Position numbers and translations under genes: made by a program
Notes under the pieces: model-generated
Databases searched by the model: none
What the model was told of the DNA's origin: nothing
The model's input: only the letters and a program-made list of their open reading frames with translations
Shown: positions 37,121-45,000 of the stretch, one piece after another
How positions within the stretch are numbered: position 1 is the stretch's first letter
Layout of the letters: each line of letters opens with the position of its first letter
Assembly: GCA_022510505.1 (NCBI GenBank)
Contig: JAFLTL010000010.1
Coordinates: forward strand, 1 to 64,000
Length of the DNA: 64,000 bases
DNA from: Muribaculaceae bacterium
GTDB lineage: Bacteria; Bacteroidota; Bacteroidia; Bacteroidales; Muribaculaceae
Direction: 5' to 3'

Positions 37121-37128
37121 TAAATTTG
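37121..37128 (+). promoter_or_regulatory. -7 box for the glycosyltransferase/MFS pair
   Basis: TAAATTTG exactly fits TAnnTTTG 41 nt before the ATG at 37170. The best TTTG upstream (37103-37106) is only 14 nt away, so the -33 element is uncertain. Confidence 0.45.
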
Positions 37129-37169
37129 CACCGTCGATTAACGACTGGTTTTCGGTACAATTCTGATAG

Positions 37170-38330
37170 ATGACTGATATAGTTTCATTGGTGTTTCTGG
37201 TATTGGCTGTCGTGATGTCTATTCCGGCCTTTTTGTCTCTCCGGTTTTTAGGTAAACCGTTAAGAAGTCGTCGAAAAGCAATGGGAGAGATGCCCCGGGA
37301 AACTGAAAGATTTCCAAGTGTGTCGGTGGTGATTTACCCTGAGGAATCTTCGAAAAACCTTTTGCCTTTGCTGGAAAGTATCTTCACTCAAAATTATCCT
37401 GGAGAAGTCGAAGCGATAGTTTGCATCGAAGGGAAAAAGCAGTCGGAAAATTTGCTGAAAACAATGCAGTTGGAAAATCCTAATTTGCATGTTACTTTCA
37501 TCCCCGACGATTCTAAAAACATATCCAGAAGGAAACTTGCAATTTATCTTGGAATTAAAGCCGCCCGTCACGAAATAATCGTCACCACCAACACTCAGTC
37601 GGCCATAGAGTCAAAGGGTTGGCTGAAGTCGGTTGTGTCATGCTATTATGATGGTGTCGACGTTGTGATTTCTCCTTCTCTGACAATTATAAACGGGAGA
37701 ATCAGTTTAAGAAAGATTCTTCGCGAGAACGATTCGGCTCTCGACACACTGACTTGGATGGCCTCGGCTATCGCCGGTAAACCTTATAGAGGTTCTTCGT
37801 CGAATCTGTCGTTCCGTCGAGAGGTTTTCTTCGAGAATAACGGCTATGCAAAGACTTTGAATCTTCACTATGGAGAAGATGACCTTTTCGTGAATGAAAT
37901 TAACACCGGAGAAAACATTGCGGTCAACACAAGTCGCGATTCTGTAATCAGAAAGTATGTCTCCGACATCAGGTCGTTTGATGATGACAAATCAAAACGA
38001 CTGTTCACGACCAAGGGTCTGGGAGCATATGCCCGTCGTATCGCATCTATTCTTCCCCTAACAATATGGTTGAATCTCATTTTCGGAATACTTGGAATTG
38101 TATTCTCTCACGGAAACATTTTTTATCTGATCGGCTCGTCGTTGGCAATTGTTTTGTTTTGGATTCTGCTGACGAAATTGTTCAAGGGCGACACAAGATT
38201 CTTGAGGTTTGCACCATCTAACCTTACGATTGTGCCAATGTTTTTTGTGCGTCCTTTCATGACAATCAGTCGGCGCCACGATATGATTTCCGATAGCGAT
38301 TCTCATTTCACATGGACAAAACTGAAATAG
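37170..38330 (+). CDS. Membrane glycosyltransferase-2-like protein with altered DxD
   Basis: A 386-aa protein with an N-terminal helix (residues about 5-27), a GT-A-like domain (about 48-280; SVSVVIYPEESSKNLLPLLESI resembles the GT2 start) and two or three C-terminal helices (about 291-350). At the place where GT2 enzymes have the metal-binding DAD, this protein has VTTNTQSA. The downstream GEDDLFVNE does match the family ED motif. It could be a catalytically altered or inactive GT2. It overlaps the MFS gene by 19 nt. The acceptor is unknown. Confidence 0.7.
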   Translation: MTDIVSLVFLVLAVVMSIPAFLSLRFLGKPLRSRRKAMGEMPRETERFPSVSVVIYPEESSKNLLPLLESIFTQNYPGEVEAIVCIEGKKQSENLLKTMQLENPNLHVTFIPDDSKNISRRKLAIYLGIKAARHEIIVTTNTQSAIESKGWLKSVVSCYYDGVDVVISPSLTIINGRISLRKILRENDSALDTLTWMASAIAGKPYRGSSSNLSFRREVFFENNGYAKTLNLHYGEDDLFVNEINTGENIAVNTSRDSVIRKYVSDIRSFDDDKSKRLFTTKGLGAYARRIASILPLTIWLNLIFGILGIVFSHGNIFYLIGSSLAIVLFWILLTKLFKGDTRFLRFAPSNLTIVPMFFVRPFMTISRRHDMISDSDSHFTWTKLK

Positions 38331-39532
38331 TGAAAGATGAGGATGTGACGGCAGTCACTTCTGAACAGCTGTGGAACAGGAGCTATATCCTTTGTTGCGT
38401 TGCCAATTTCCTTTCTTTCTTTGCTTTTTATATTCTGTTGCCGGTTCTTCCGCTTTATTTGAATGAAGAGATGATGGCTTCGAAGTCGGTTATAGGAATG
38501 GTCCTCTCGCTCTATGCCATTGCATGTCTCGTCATTCGGCCGTTCAGCGGATTTATCGTGGACAGTTATCCACGAAAAACTGTGCTCGTATGGAGTTTTG
38601 CAGCTTTCACGTTCTTCTTCGGCGGGTATCTGATGGCAACTACTATCATGCTCTTCGCTGTTGTCAGGGCTCTGCATGGATTCTCCTATGGTGCTGTCTC
38701 AGTCAGTAACAGTACGGTTGCCATTGACGTGATGCCACCAAAGAAAAGAGGTTCAGGAATTGCTTATTACGGTGTGGCCAACAACCTGGCAATGTGTATC
38801 GGACCGGCTGTATCGCTCTATATCTATCAGTCCGATTATTCTTTCAACGTCATATTCGTTCTTGCTCTTGTTTCTTCGTTCCTAGCATTCCTGGCTGTAT
38901 CCATGGTGGTAACTCCCAAGAAAGATTTGGTGCGCCGGGAACAAAAACTGTCGCTCGACCGTTTTTGGCTAATGGGAACCTGGCGTCAGAGCATCAACCT
39001 TTTGTTTGTGGCTTTTGCCTACGGGCTAATGACAACCTTTCTGGCCATATATGGTAAGGAGAAAATAGGTGTGACCGATGGTTCGGGAAATTTCTTTCTG
39101 TTGCTGGCAATCGGTATCATTATTTCCCGTATCATAGCCTCTAAAAATATCAATAATGGAAAGGTGACGGTAAATATAATCCGCGGAACGGCCATTCTAA
39201 CTGTTGGTTACGCTGTGTTTGCATTGTGGACGGCTCCAACGGGATATTTCGCCTCGGCATTCATCATTGGCATGGGACAAGGTATGCTTGCACCGGCCTA
39301 TCAGACCGTCTTCATCAATCTTGCTCCCAATTCGCTTCGAGGCACCGCCAATTCGACCTATCTGACATCCTGGGATGTGGGTGCGGCCGCCGGTATTTTC
39401 ATGGGAGGATTCATTGTGGATCATGCCGGATATTTCTGTGCTTTCATAACATGTGCCGCAATGGTTTTCATTGCCCTCCTGATGTTCTCTTTCATCAGTG
39501 GTCCCCACTTCAATCGCTGCAAACTCCGGTAA
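38312..39532 (+). CDS. Major facilitator superfamily transporter
   Basis: A 406-aa, twelve-helix transporter. The loop 2-3 MFS motif appears as GFIVDSYPRKTVLVW, and RALHGFSYGAVSVSNSTVAID is the helix 4 region. It resembles drug/sugar efflux MFS proteins of Bacteroidetes, but no substrate can be assigned. It starts inside the end of the glycosyltransferase-like gene, so the two are probably translated together and may handle one glycan or metabolite. Confidence 0.87.
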   Translation: MDKTEIVKDEDVTAVTSEQLWNRSYILCCVANFLSFFAFYILLPVLPLYLNEEMMASKSVIGMVLSLYAIACLVIRPFSGFIVDSYPRKTVLVWSFAAFTFFFGGYLMATTIMLFAVVRALHGFSYGAVSVSNSTVAIDVMPPKKRGSGIAYYGVANNLAMCIGPAVSLYIYQSDYSFNVIFVLALVSSFLAFLAVSMVVTPKKDLVRREQKLSLDRFWLMGTWRQSINLLFVAFAYGLMTTFLAIYGKEKIGVTDGSGNFFLLLAIGIIISRIIASKNINNGKVTVNIIRGTAILTVGYAVFALWTAPTGYFASAFIIGMGQGMLAPAYQTVFINLAPNSLRGTANSTYLTSWDVGAAAGIFMGGFIVDHAGYFCAFITCAAMVFIALLMFSFISGPHFNRCKLR

Positions 39533-39567
39533 TTTATGTTGTTATGTTGGTGACAACCGGCATCTAT

Positions 39568-39578
39568 AACCTATAAAC
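39568..39578 (+). repeat. Dispersed intergenic 11-mer AACCTATAAAC, copy 1
   Basis: AACCTATAAAC occurs three times in non-coding DNA of this window: here, at 49654-49664 (minus) and at 62322-62332 (plus). Copies 1 and 3 lie in longer runs of related ATAAAC/GTAAAC units that begin with CATCT. Confidence 0.5.
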
Positions 39579-39603
39579 TGTAAACAATAAACCATAAACT
39601 AAA

Positions 39604-39635
39604 TTTGTTTTATCTAACAGAAAAAGTTAACTTTG
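39604..39635 (+). promoter_or_regulatory. Promoter of bamD-rpoZ
   Basis: TTTG (39604-39607), exactly 20 nt, then TAACTTTG (39628-39635) is a full consensus match. A start near 39642 supports ATG 39667 rather than ATG 39646 for the lipoprotein gene. Confidence 0.75.
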
Positions 39636-39666
39636 CAGGCTAACTATGGGCAAAGGAATTTATAAT

Positions 39667-40479
39667 ATGATCAATAAGATATTTGCTTTAGTCTTGGGTG
39701 TTTGCCTCATGGGGGTTATGAACTCCTGCGGAGAATATCAGAAAATGCTGAAAAGCAAGGACCCGGTGGCAAAATTTGAATATGCTAAGAAAGCTTTTGA
39801 ACAAGGAAAATATGCTCAGGCTTATACTTTGCTGGAAGATGTCGTTACTCTTTTCAAAGGAACCGACAAAGCCGAAGAGTCATTGTATCTCCTGGCTTTG
39901 AGTCACTATGAAAATAAAGATTATATTGACGCCGCTTCCTATTTTCAAACCTACTACATGAGATACCCCAAAGGGAAATATGCCGAACCCTCACGTTTCT
40001 ACTGTGGATTCGGATATTATCTCGATTCTCCCGATCCTCAGCTTGACCAGTCGGAAACTATTCAGGCAATCAACGAACTTGCCAATTTTATAGATTATTT
40101 CCCCAAGAGCGACAAAGTTCCCATCGCTCAAAATGCAATCTTCGAGCTACAGGATAAATTGACACTGAAGGAACTTCAAAATGCCCAGCTTTACTACAAC
40201 ATGGGCATATATCGCGGAAATAACTACGAAAGTGCCATCATAACCGCTCAGAATGCGATTAAGGAATATCCCTATTCAAAATATAAGGAAGAACTTGAAC
40301 TCTTGATTCTTAAGGCTAAATATCAGGAAGCTCAACTTAGCGTTGAGGAAAGAAAAGCCGATCGATTCAGAGACGTTGTCGATGAATACTATAGTTTCAT
40401 CAATAACTATCCCGACGGTCCAAGCCGTCAGGAGGCCGACAACATCTTCAAGATTGCTTCCCGTCATGCATCAGATTAA
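39667..40479 (+). CDS. bamD: Outer-membrane assembly lipoprotein BamD
   Basis: A 270-aa lipoprotein of the BAM complex that inserts beta-barrel proteins in the outer membrane. The signal peptide ends in the lipobox VMNSC-G. The mature part is a series of tetratricopeptide repeats (KKAFEQGKYAQAYTLLEDVV, LSHYENKDYIDAASYFQTYY, FIDYFPKSDKVPIAQNA). ATG 39667 is preferred because the upstream ATG 39646 would leave almost no leader. It is followed after 42 nt by the omega subunit gene. The barrel partner bamA lies at 52835. Confidence 0.9.
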   Translation: MINKIFALVLGVCLMGVMNSCGEYQKMLKSKDPVAKFEYAKKAFEQGKYAQAYTLLEDVVTLFKGTDKAEESLYLLALSHYENKDYIDAASYFQTYYMRYPKGKYAEPSRFYCGFGYYLDSPDPQLDQSETIQAINELANFIDYFPKSDKVPIAQNAIFELQDKLTLKELQNAQLYYNMGIYRGNNYESAIITAQNAIKEYPYSKYKEELELLILKAKYQEAQLSVEERKADRFRDVVDEYYSFINNYPDGPSRQEADNIFKIASRHASD

Positions 40480-40521
40480 AATATAAACATAAGCATAAGA
40501 GAAACTCATTCTAAACCGAAC

Positions 40522-40860
40522 ATGGATTATAAGAAAACGAATGCACCGCTGAACACGATTACCCGCGACATGATAGAATTGTCGGAGGACACCGGAAATG
40601 TTTATGAGACAGTGGCAATTATAGCTAAAAGAGCTAATCAGATCTCAGCCGATATGAAGCAGGATCTGGAGAAGAAATTGCAGGAATTCGCCACTCTTAA
40701 CGATAATTTGGAAGAGGTTTCAGAAAACCGTGAGCAAATCGAAATTTCCCGCTATTATGAGAAACTTCCCAAACCAACTCTCATAGCTGCTCAGGAATAT
40801 GCCGAGAGAAAACTCTACTATAGAAACCCCTCGAAAGGTGGAAATCTTGATCTTGATTAA
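40522..40860 (+). CDS. rpoZ: RNA polymerase omega subunit (Bacteroidetes type)
   Basis: A 112-aa protein matching the divergent omega/Rpb6-like family of Bacteroidetes. The core VYETVAIIAKRANQISADMKQDL corresponds to the omega segment that contacts beta', and RYYEKLPKPTLIAAQEYAER is the typical downstream region. It assists RNA polymerase assembly. The bamD-omega order is usual in Bacteroidales. No separate promoter is seen in the 42-nt gap. Confidence 0.85.
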   Translation: MDYKKTNAPLNTITRDMIELSEDTGNVYETVAIIAKRANQISADMKQDLEKKLQEFATLNDNLEEVSENREQIEISRYYEKLPKPTLIAAQEYAERKLYYRNPSKGGNLDLD

Positions 40861-40865
40861 AAGTT

Positions 40866-40896
40866 TTTGATAGATTAACCATTTTTTGTACCTTTG
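40866..40896 (+). promoter_or_regulatory. Promoter of rpsO
   Basis: TTTG (40866-40869), a 19-nt spacer and TACCTTTG (40889-40896) match the consensus. The leader to the rpsO ATG is about 58 nt and contains a hairpin (40907-40929). Confidence 0.75.
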
Positions 40897-40906
40897 CAAC
40901 CTGATT

Positions 40907-40929
40907 TCGTGGAGTCTTGGCTCCGACGA
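40907..40929 (+). promoter_or_regulatory. Hairpin in the rpsO leader
   Basis: TCGTGGAG pairs with CTCCGACGA around TCTTGG with one bulged G. Ribosomal protein S15 represses its own mRNA through leader structures in several bacteria, so this is a candidate operator. It is short, and no known S15 leader class is recognised. Confidence 0.35.
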
Positions 40930-40960
40930 ACATTGAATACTAACTTAAAATCATTCTACA

Positions 40961-41236
40961 ATGGCTTTAAACCCAGAAGAAAAAGCTGCAATTTTCGAGA
41001 AATACGGTAAGAGTAAGACCGATACCGGTTCTCCTGAATCTCAAATCGCTTTGTTTTCAGTTCGCATCGCTCACTTGACCGAGCACCTGAAAAGTAATCA
41101 CAAGGACCACGCTACAGAAAGAACTCTGAAAATGCTGGTTGGTAAGCGCAGAAGACTCCTCGATTATCTGATTAAGAACGATATCCAGCGCTATCGCGAT
41201 TTGATTGCAAAGAAAGAACTCGGAATCAGAAAATAA
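40961..41236 (+). CDS. rpsO: 30S ribosomal protein S15
   Basis: A 91-aa ribosomal protein binding the central domain of 16S rRNA. The family core TDTGSPESQIALFSVRIAHLTEHLKSN and GKRRRLLDYL is intact, and the length is normal. It is a single-gene unit with its own promoter, leader hairpin and terminator. Confidence 0.97.
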   Translation: MALNPEEKAAIFEKYGKSKTDTGSPESQIALFSVRIAHLTEHLKSNHKDHATERTLKMLVGKRRRLLDYLIKNDIQRYRDLIAKKELGIRK

Positions 41237-41253
41237 TTCGAGAAAACTTTTTC

Positions 41254-41302
41254 AACAGTTCCTTTTTTCAGAAATCACAATGGAAAAAGGAACTGTTTTT
41301 TT
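41254..41302 (+). terminator. Intrinsic terminator of rpsO
   Basis: A 14-bp perfect stem AACAGTTCCTTTTT (41254-41267) / AAAAAGGAACTGTT (41284-41297) with a 16-nt loop ends in a run of T. luxS starts 10 nt later. Confidence 0.88.
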
Positions 41303-41311
41303 AGATTAACC

Positions 41312-41791
41312 ATGGATAAGATACCAAGTTTTACAATTAACCACGAGAAACTGCTGCGTGGTTTCTATGTTTCTCGTAAGGATATGACTCCACGAGGTGA
41401 TGTCCTGACCACTTTCGACGTCAGAATGACAGAACCAAACCGCCAGAGAGCTGCGTCGCCACAGGCACTGCATGCCATGGAACATCTTGCAGCAACTTAT
41501 CTAAGAAACCACCGGCAATGGAAGGACAAAATTGTCTATTGGGGTCCTATGGGATGTTGCACGGGAAATTATCTGATTGTTCAAGGTGATCTCACACCAA
41601 CCGACATAAAAGACTTGATGATCGAGACTATGGAGTTTATAAAGGATTTTGAAGGTCAAATCCCGGGAGCTACCACCCGAGACTGTGGCAACTATTCGTT
41701 CATGGATCTTGAAGGTGCGCGTCAACTCGCAGACGACTACCTCAAAGTCATCAACAACCTCTCCAAAGAAAACCAAACGTACCCTGAATAG
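41312..41791 (+). CDS. luxS: S-ribosylhomocysteine lyase LuxS
   Basis: A 159-aa metalloenzyme that splits S-ribosylhomocysteine into homocysteine and the autoinducer-2 precursor DPD, recycling the activated methyl cycle. The metal ligands His54 and His58 with catalytic Glu57 form HAMEH, and the third ligand is Cys125 (RDCGNY). Cys83 in GCCTGNY is the catalytic Cys region. It starts just after the rpsO terminator and seems monocistronic. An AI-2E family permease is encoded elsewhere in the window (21356-22477). Confidence 0.97.
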   Translation: MDKIPSFTINHEKLLRGFYVSRKDMTPRGDVLTTFDVRMTEPNRQRAASPQALHAMEHLAATYLRNHRQWKDKIVYWGPMGCCTGNYLIVQGDLTPTDIKDLMIETMEFIKDFEGQIPGATTRDCGNYSFMDLEGARQLADDYLKVINNLSKENQTYPE

Positions 41792-41839
41792 ATAATTCAG
41801 AGTATTTGGCTCCATAAATCGAGAAAAATTAGTTGAACG

Positions 41840-42451
41840 TTATTTGATTTTGTGATTGAGAAGAATTTCTTCTCCTTTGAACACTGTGAGACGAGTGTCC
41901 GGGATAAGAGGTATTGACAACGAAGGAAACCGACCGGCTAAAACTACATCTCCGGTGTGAAGAGTGCGACCATAACTGGCCCTCGCTATTGCACGGTCAA
42001 TCTCTCTCTCTAATTCCAATACTTCAAAAGACTTCTCGAATAAAACATTTCCTAAGGTTGACAGATCGGTAGATTTTATTTCAAGCGGCTCCCGAAAGTC
42101 AAAATCTTTCGACAACATCAAAATATTGTCGGTATTCAATATAAGAGAAAGGTTATCCTTGGAAGGTCCCAAACCAGGCATAGCCAATATTCCGAAAATT
42201 GGTCTTACCCAATATCTGTTGGCAAAACGTTCTTCGATGAATTTTCCCAATCGTATGATTCTTGCCCCTAAAAAAACTTCGGCCGTTCTACATTCCAACC
42301 AATCAGGGATAAAAAGTGGTGTATTGGGCCTGACAATGACGTTCTCGGCCATCATAACACCGTTTTCATTGGCGCCTGACAAACCCACGGAAATTCCCTC
42401 TCTTCTTTCGCTGTTTCCCTCCAGGGTGTCAAAATAGGCTATTATCTTCAT
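41840..42451 (-). CDS. Divergent fumarylacetoacetate-hydrolase-like protein
   Basis: A 203-aa protein that I can only link to the FAA hydrolase fold by short similarities: MKIIAYF at the start, PLFIPDW, the segment RLGKFIEERFANRYW (compare RLGKxIAERFAHRYY in Bacteroidetes FAA hydrolases as I remember them) and a C-terminal HTGDVVLAGRF. The acidic metal-binding pair expected before RLGK is reduced (ECRTAEVF), and the catalytic middle region is unlike the family. It may be a structural or degenerate homologue. It lies 2 nt after ruvB in the same unit. Confidence 0.45.
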   Translation of the reverse strand: MKIIAYFDTLEGNSERREGISVGLSGANENGVMMAENVIVRPNTPLFIPDWLECRTAEVFLGARIIRLGKFIEERFANRYWVRPIFGILAMPGLGPSKDNLSLILNTDNILMLSKDFDFREPLEIKSTDLSTLGNVLFEKSFEVLELEREIDRAIARASYGRTLHTGDVVLAGRFPSLSIPLIPDTRLTVFKGEEILLNHKIK

Positions 42452-42453
42452 TC

Positions 42454-43491
42454 TCAGTCGCCCGAAAAAAGGTCTCCTTCGCGAGTGAAGGTTTTCCCCA
42501 GATGTTTATATGCAAGCATTGTCGCCTGGCGTCCACGCGGGGTGCGCTGGAGAAATCCTTCCTTAATCAGGAATGGTTCGTAGACCTCTTCGACCGTGCC
42601 CGGGTCCTCACCAATCGCTGTCGCTATAGTAGTCAAACCAACCGGTCCACCACCGAATTTGTCAATTATGGTCGTTAGCAAACGATTGTCAATCTGGTCA
42701 AGCCCGAATTTGTCGATGTTCAACGCTTCCAACGCGAAACGTGTGATTCCGGGTTCTATAATCCCGTCACCTTTGACAAGAGCAAAGTCCCTGACTCTCC
42801 TTAGCAGCGCATTTGCTATTCGAGGGGTTCCGCGACTGCGCAAAGCGATTTCATGGGCTGCTTCGTTGTCACAGCTTATACCAAGAAGCGAGGCCGATCT
42901 TTTTATGATGCCCTCAAGAAAATCAACATCATAATACTCCAAATGGCATGTTATTCCAAAACGAGCACGAAGGGGAGATGTCAACAATCCGCTTCTTGTA
43001 GTGGCCCCAATCAACGTGAATGGAGAAAGACCCAGCTGGATCGTGCGCGCTCCAGGACCCTTGTCTATCATGATGTCGATTCTATAATCTTCCATCGCGG
43101 AATATAGATATTCCTCGACAAGAGGACTCAACCGATGAATCTCATCTATAAACAAGACGTCGTTGGGTTGCAACGATGTCAACACTCCCGCCAAGTCCCC
43201 CGGTTTGTCCAAAACGGGCCCCGATGTAGTCTTTATGCCAACACCAAGCTCATTCGCAACAATTGAGGCTAATGTCGTTTTTCCTAAGCCGGGAGGACCG
43301 TATAACAAAACATGGTCTAGCGACTCGCCAAGTTTTCGAGCTGCCGAAACAAACACCTTCAGATTGTCGACAACTTTGTCCTGGCCATGAAAGGAGTCGA
43401 ATGATGAGGGTCGCAAAGCCCTCTCGTTCTCTTTCTCTATCGGATCCAATGCAGCATTGCCGGCATCCCTGATGTCGAAATCTTCTCTCAC
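42454..43491 (-). CDS. ruvB: Holliday junction branch-migration helicase RuvB (GTG start)
   Basis: A 345-aa AAA+ motor that drives branch migration with RuvA. Walker A is GPPGLGKTT, Walker B is FIDEIHR, sensor 1 lies in GATTRSG, and the arginine finger region is RARFGI. The C-terminal winged helix ([15 protein letters not shown]) is intact. The start is GTG 43491; the first residues (xREDFDIRD) match the usual N-terminus of Bacteroidales RuvB. It lies 3 nt after manC and 2 nt before the FAH-like gene. Confidence 0.96.
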   Translation of the reverse strand: MREDFDIRDAGNAALDPIEKENERALRPSSFDSFHGQDKVVDNLKVFVSAARKLGESLDHVLLYGPPGLGKTTLASIVANELGVGIKTTSGPVLDKPGDLAGVLTSLQPNDVLFIDEIHRLSPLVEEYLYSAMEDYRIDIMIDKGPGARTIQLGLSPFTLIGATTRSGLLTSPLRARFGITCHLEYYDVDFLEGIIKRSASLLGISCDNEAAHEIALRSRGTPRIANALLRRVRDFALVKGDGIIEPGITRFALEALNIDKFGLDQIDNRLLTTIIDKFGGGPVGLTTIATAIGEDPGTVEEVYEPFLIKEGFLQRTPRGRQATMLAYKHLGKTFTREGDLFSGD

Positions 43492-43494
43492 TGT

Positions 43495-44586
43495 CTAAAG
43501 ATATTTATCGCCAAAATGAGTGTTGGCATCGTGAACCATCTGCTTGATTCGCTGCTCCTCACTCTTGGGACATATCAGAAGTACATCACCTGCATCAGCC
43601 ACAATATAGTCCTTAAGGCCATCGACAACTATTAGTTTGTCATCTTTTACGGCGAATATGTTTCCCGATGAATTATAAGATAAAACCCTGCAATTCTGGG
43701 TGACATTACCATCCCGATTCCTCGGTGAATTGTCATATAACGCACTCCAGGTCCCAAGGTCGTTCCAGCCAAAATCAACTCTTTCGACAAAAACATTGGA
43801 TGCTTTCTCCATCACGGCAAAATCAATGGATATCGACATGCATCCCGGAAAGTTCTGTGAGATGAACTCGGTTTCCTTTTCTGGAATTCCGAACAGTCCA
43901 ACACCTTTATCAAAAGATCGAGCCATGTCGGATACATGGGAATGAAAAGCCTCCTTGATAGCTTTAGCAGTCCAAAGGAATATACCTGAATTCCACAAAA
44001 ATTCTCCTGAGGAAAGGAATACTTTGGCTAATTCGAGATTCGGTTTTTCGGTAAAGGTCTTGACCTTGTTGATCGATGGACATCCTTCGACGGGCTCGCT
44101 TATCTGTATGTATCCATACCCGGTCTCAGGACGAGTAGGTGTGATGCCAAGTGTTAGCAAAGCATCATGGTTTTCAACAAATTCAAACCCGTTCTCGATG
44201 CTTTCGATAAAAATCTTTTCCCTCGTTATCAGGTGATCGCTCGGAGTTACTATCATTGATGCTTCCGGGTCAATAGCCGCTATGTGCCATGCCGCCCATG
44301 CAATGCATGGCGCTGTGTTGCGGCGTGCGGGCTCAAGGAGAATGTGGTCTTCATTCAAATCGGGAAGTTGCTCTTTGATTAACGGCGCATATTCGGCATT
44401 TGTGACAACCAGGATGTTAGATGGTGATACCAACGGAACAATGCGATCATAGGTCATCTGTAGCAACGAACGACCGGTCCCAAGGAAATCTATAAACTGT
44501 TTGGGGCGGTTTGAACGACTGTAGGGCCAAAATCGACTGCCGATTCCACCGCACATTATCACGCAATATCGATGAGGATTTATCAT
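43495..44586 (-). CDS. manC: Mannose-1-phosphate guanylyltransferase
   Basis: A 363-aa nucleotidyltransferase that makes GDP-mannose from mannose-1-phosphate and GTP for glycan and fucose synthesis. Signatures are MCGGIGSRFWPYSR at the nucleotide site, TPSDHLI, the sugar-binding FTEKPN and the VDFGWNDLGTW motif. It has the short form without an isomerase domain. It leads a leftward manC-ruvB-FAH-like unit. Confidence 0.93.
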   Translation of the reverse strand: MINPHRYCVIMCGGIGSRFWPYSRSNRPKQFIDFLGTGRSLLQMTYDRIVPLVSPSNILVVTNAEYAPLIKEQLPDLNEDHILLEPARRNTAPCIAWAAWHIAAIDPEASMIVTPSDHLITREKIFIESIENGFEFVENHDALLTLGITPTRPETGYGYIQISEPVEGCPSINKVKTFTEKPNLELAKVFLSSGEFLWNSGIFLWTAKAIKEAFHSHVSDMARSFDKGVGLFGIPEKETEFISQNFPGCMSISIDFAVMEKASNVFVERVDFGWNDLGTWSALYDNSPRNRDGNVTQNCRVLSYNSSGNIFAVKDDKLIVVDGLKDYIVADAGDVLLICPKSEEQRIKQMVHDANTHFGDKYL

Positions 44587-44606
44587 AATTTTTGGTTACT
44601 ATCCCA

Positions 44607-44614
44607 CAAATATA
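44607..44614 (-). promoter_or_regulatory. -7 box of the manC-ruvB unit
   Basis: TATATTTG on the minus strand is an exact TAnnTTTG 20 nt before the manC ATG. A matching -33 element is not obvious. Confidence 0.45.
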
Positions 44615-44681
44615 AAAAATATATTTCAATGAATTGTTTGTTTAAAAGTGTTTTAAAACAGTTCGATATTTGTCAAAAACT

Positions 44682-44713
44682 GTTGATAATTTGAACCAAG
44701 GGATTTAAATTTG
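44682..44713 (+). promoter_or_regulatory. Promoter of orphan unit B
   Basis: GTTG (44682-44685), exactly 20 nt, then TAAATTTG (44706-44713) fits the consensus with one change in the -33 box. It points into a gap without a convincing gene. Confidence 0.6.
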
Positions 44714-44719
44714 CGTTAT

Positions 44720-44985
44720 ACAAACAACGAGAGATATTTGAAAATCATGCCGACCTGAAGTTGATTGGGGAACTCTTCAATTTATTTCAGTTATGCCGAG
44801 ATTTCTACATTGCCCAATGGCGGGCTCCGTTGATTGAAAAATCAATTGCACTTCGGTGCACAAGGCAGATTACAAAGGACAATGAGGACTCAAATCCTGT
44901 CATTACTGAGTTCCATCTACATCCTTCGGGCGGCTTTCTTTAAAAAGAGGGGACGGTTTCATTCGAAACCGCCCCCTCTTTTATT
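44720..44985 (+). ncRNA. Candidate structured RNA of about 265 nt (unit B)
   Basis: Between the promoter at 44682-44713 and a strong terminator at 44946-44985 there is no plausible ORF. Instead there are several hairpins: a long-range pair GGAACTC (44769-44775) / GAGTTCC (44908-44914) that encloses GCCC/GGGC (44812-44825), TTGATT-GAAA-AATCAA (44830-44845), TGCAC-TTCG-GTGCA (44847-44860) and AGGA/TCCT (44885-44898). GNRA-like and UUCG tetraloops are typical of stable RNA. I cannot match it to tmRNA, RNase P RNA, SRP RNA or classical 6S RNA. A 6S-like or regulatory RNA is possible. Confidence 0.55.
44946..44985 (+). terminator. Strong terminator of unit B, probably bidirectional
   Basis: AGAGGGG-A-CGGTTTC (44946-44960), loop ATTC, GAAACCG-C-CCCCTCT (44965-44979), then TTTTATT. 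On the minus strand the stem is followed by TTTTT, so it can also end the oadB operon, whose stop is 16 nt away. Confidence 0.88.
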
Positions 44986-45000
44986 GTGTGATACTGTGTG

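Noticed and set aside
44761-44943. 60-aa ORF inside unit B
   Set aside because: TTG start without context, composition like random sequence, and the region is better explained by RNA hairpins.
44720-44985. tmRNA, RNase P RNA or SRP RNA as the identity of unit B (and of unit A)
   Set aside because: None of the conserved cores (tmRNA acceptor and tag frame, GAGGAAAGTCC of RNase P, GGAA loop region of SRP RNA) is present.
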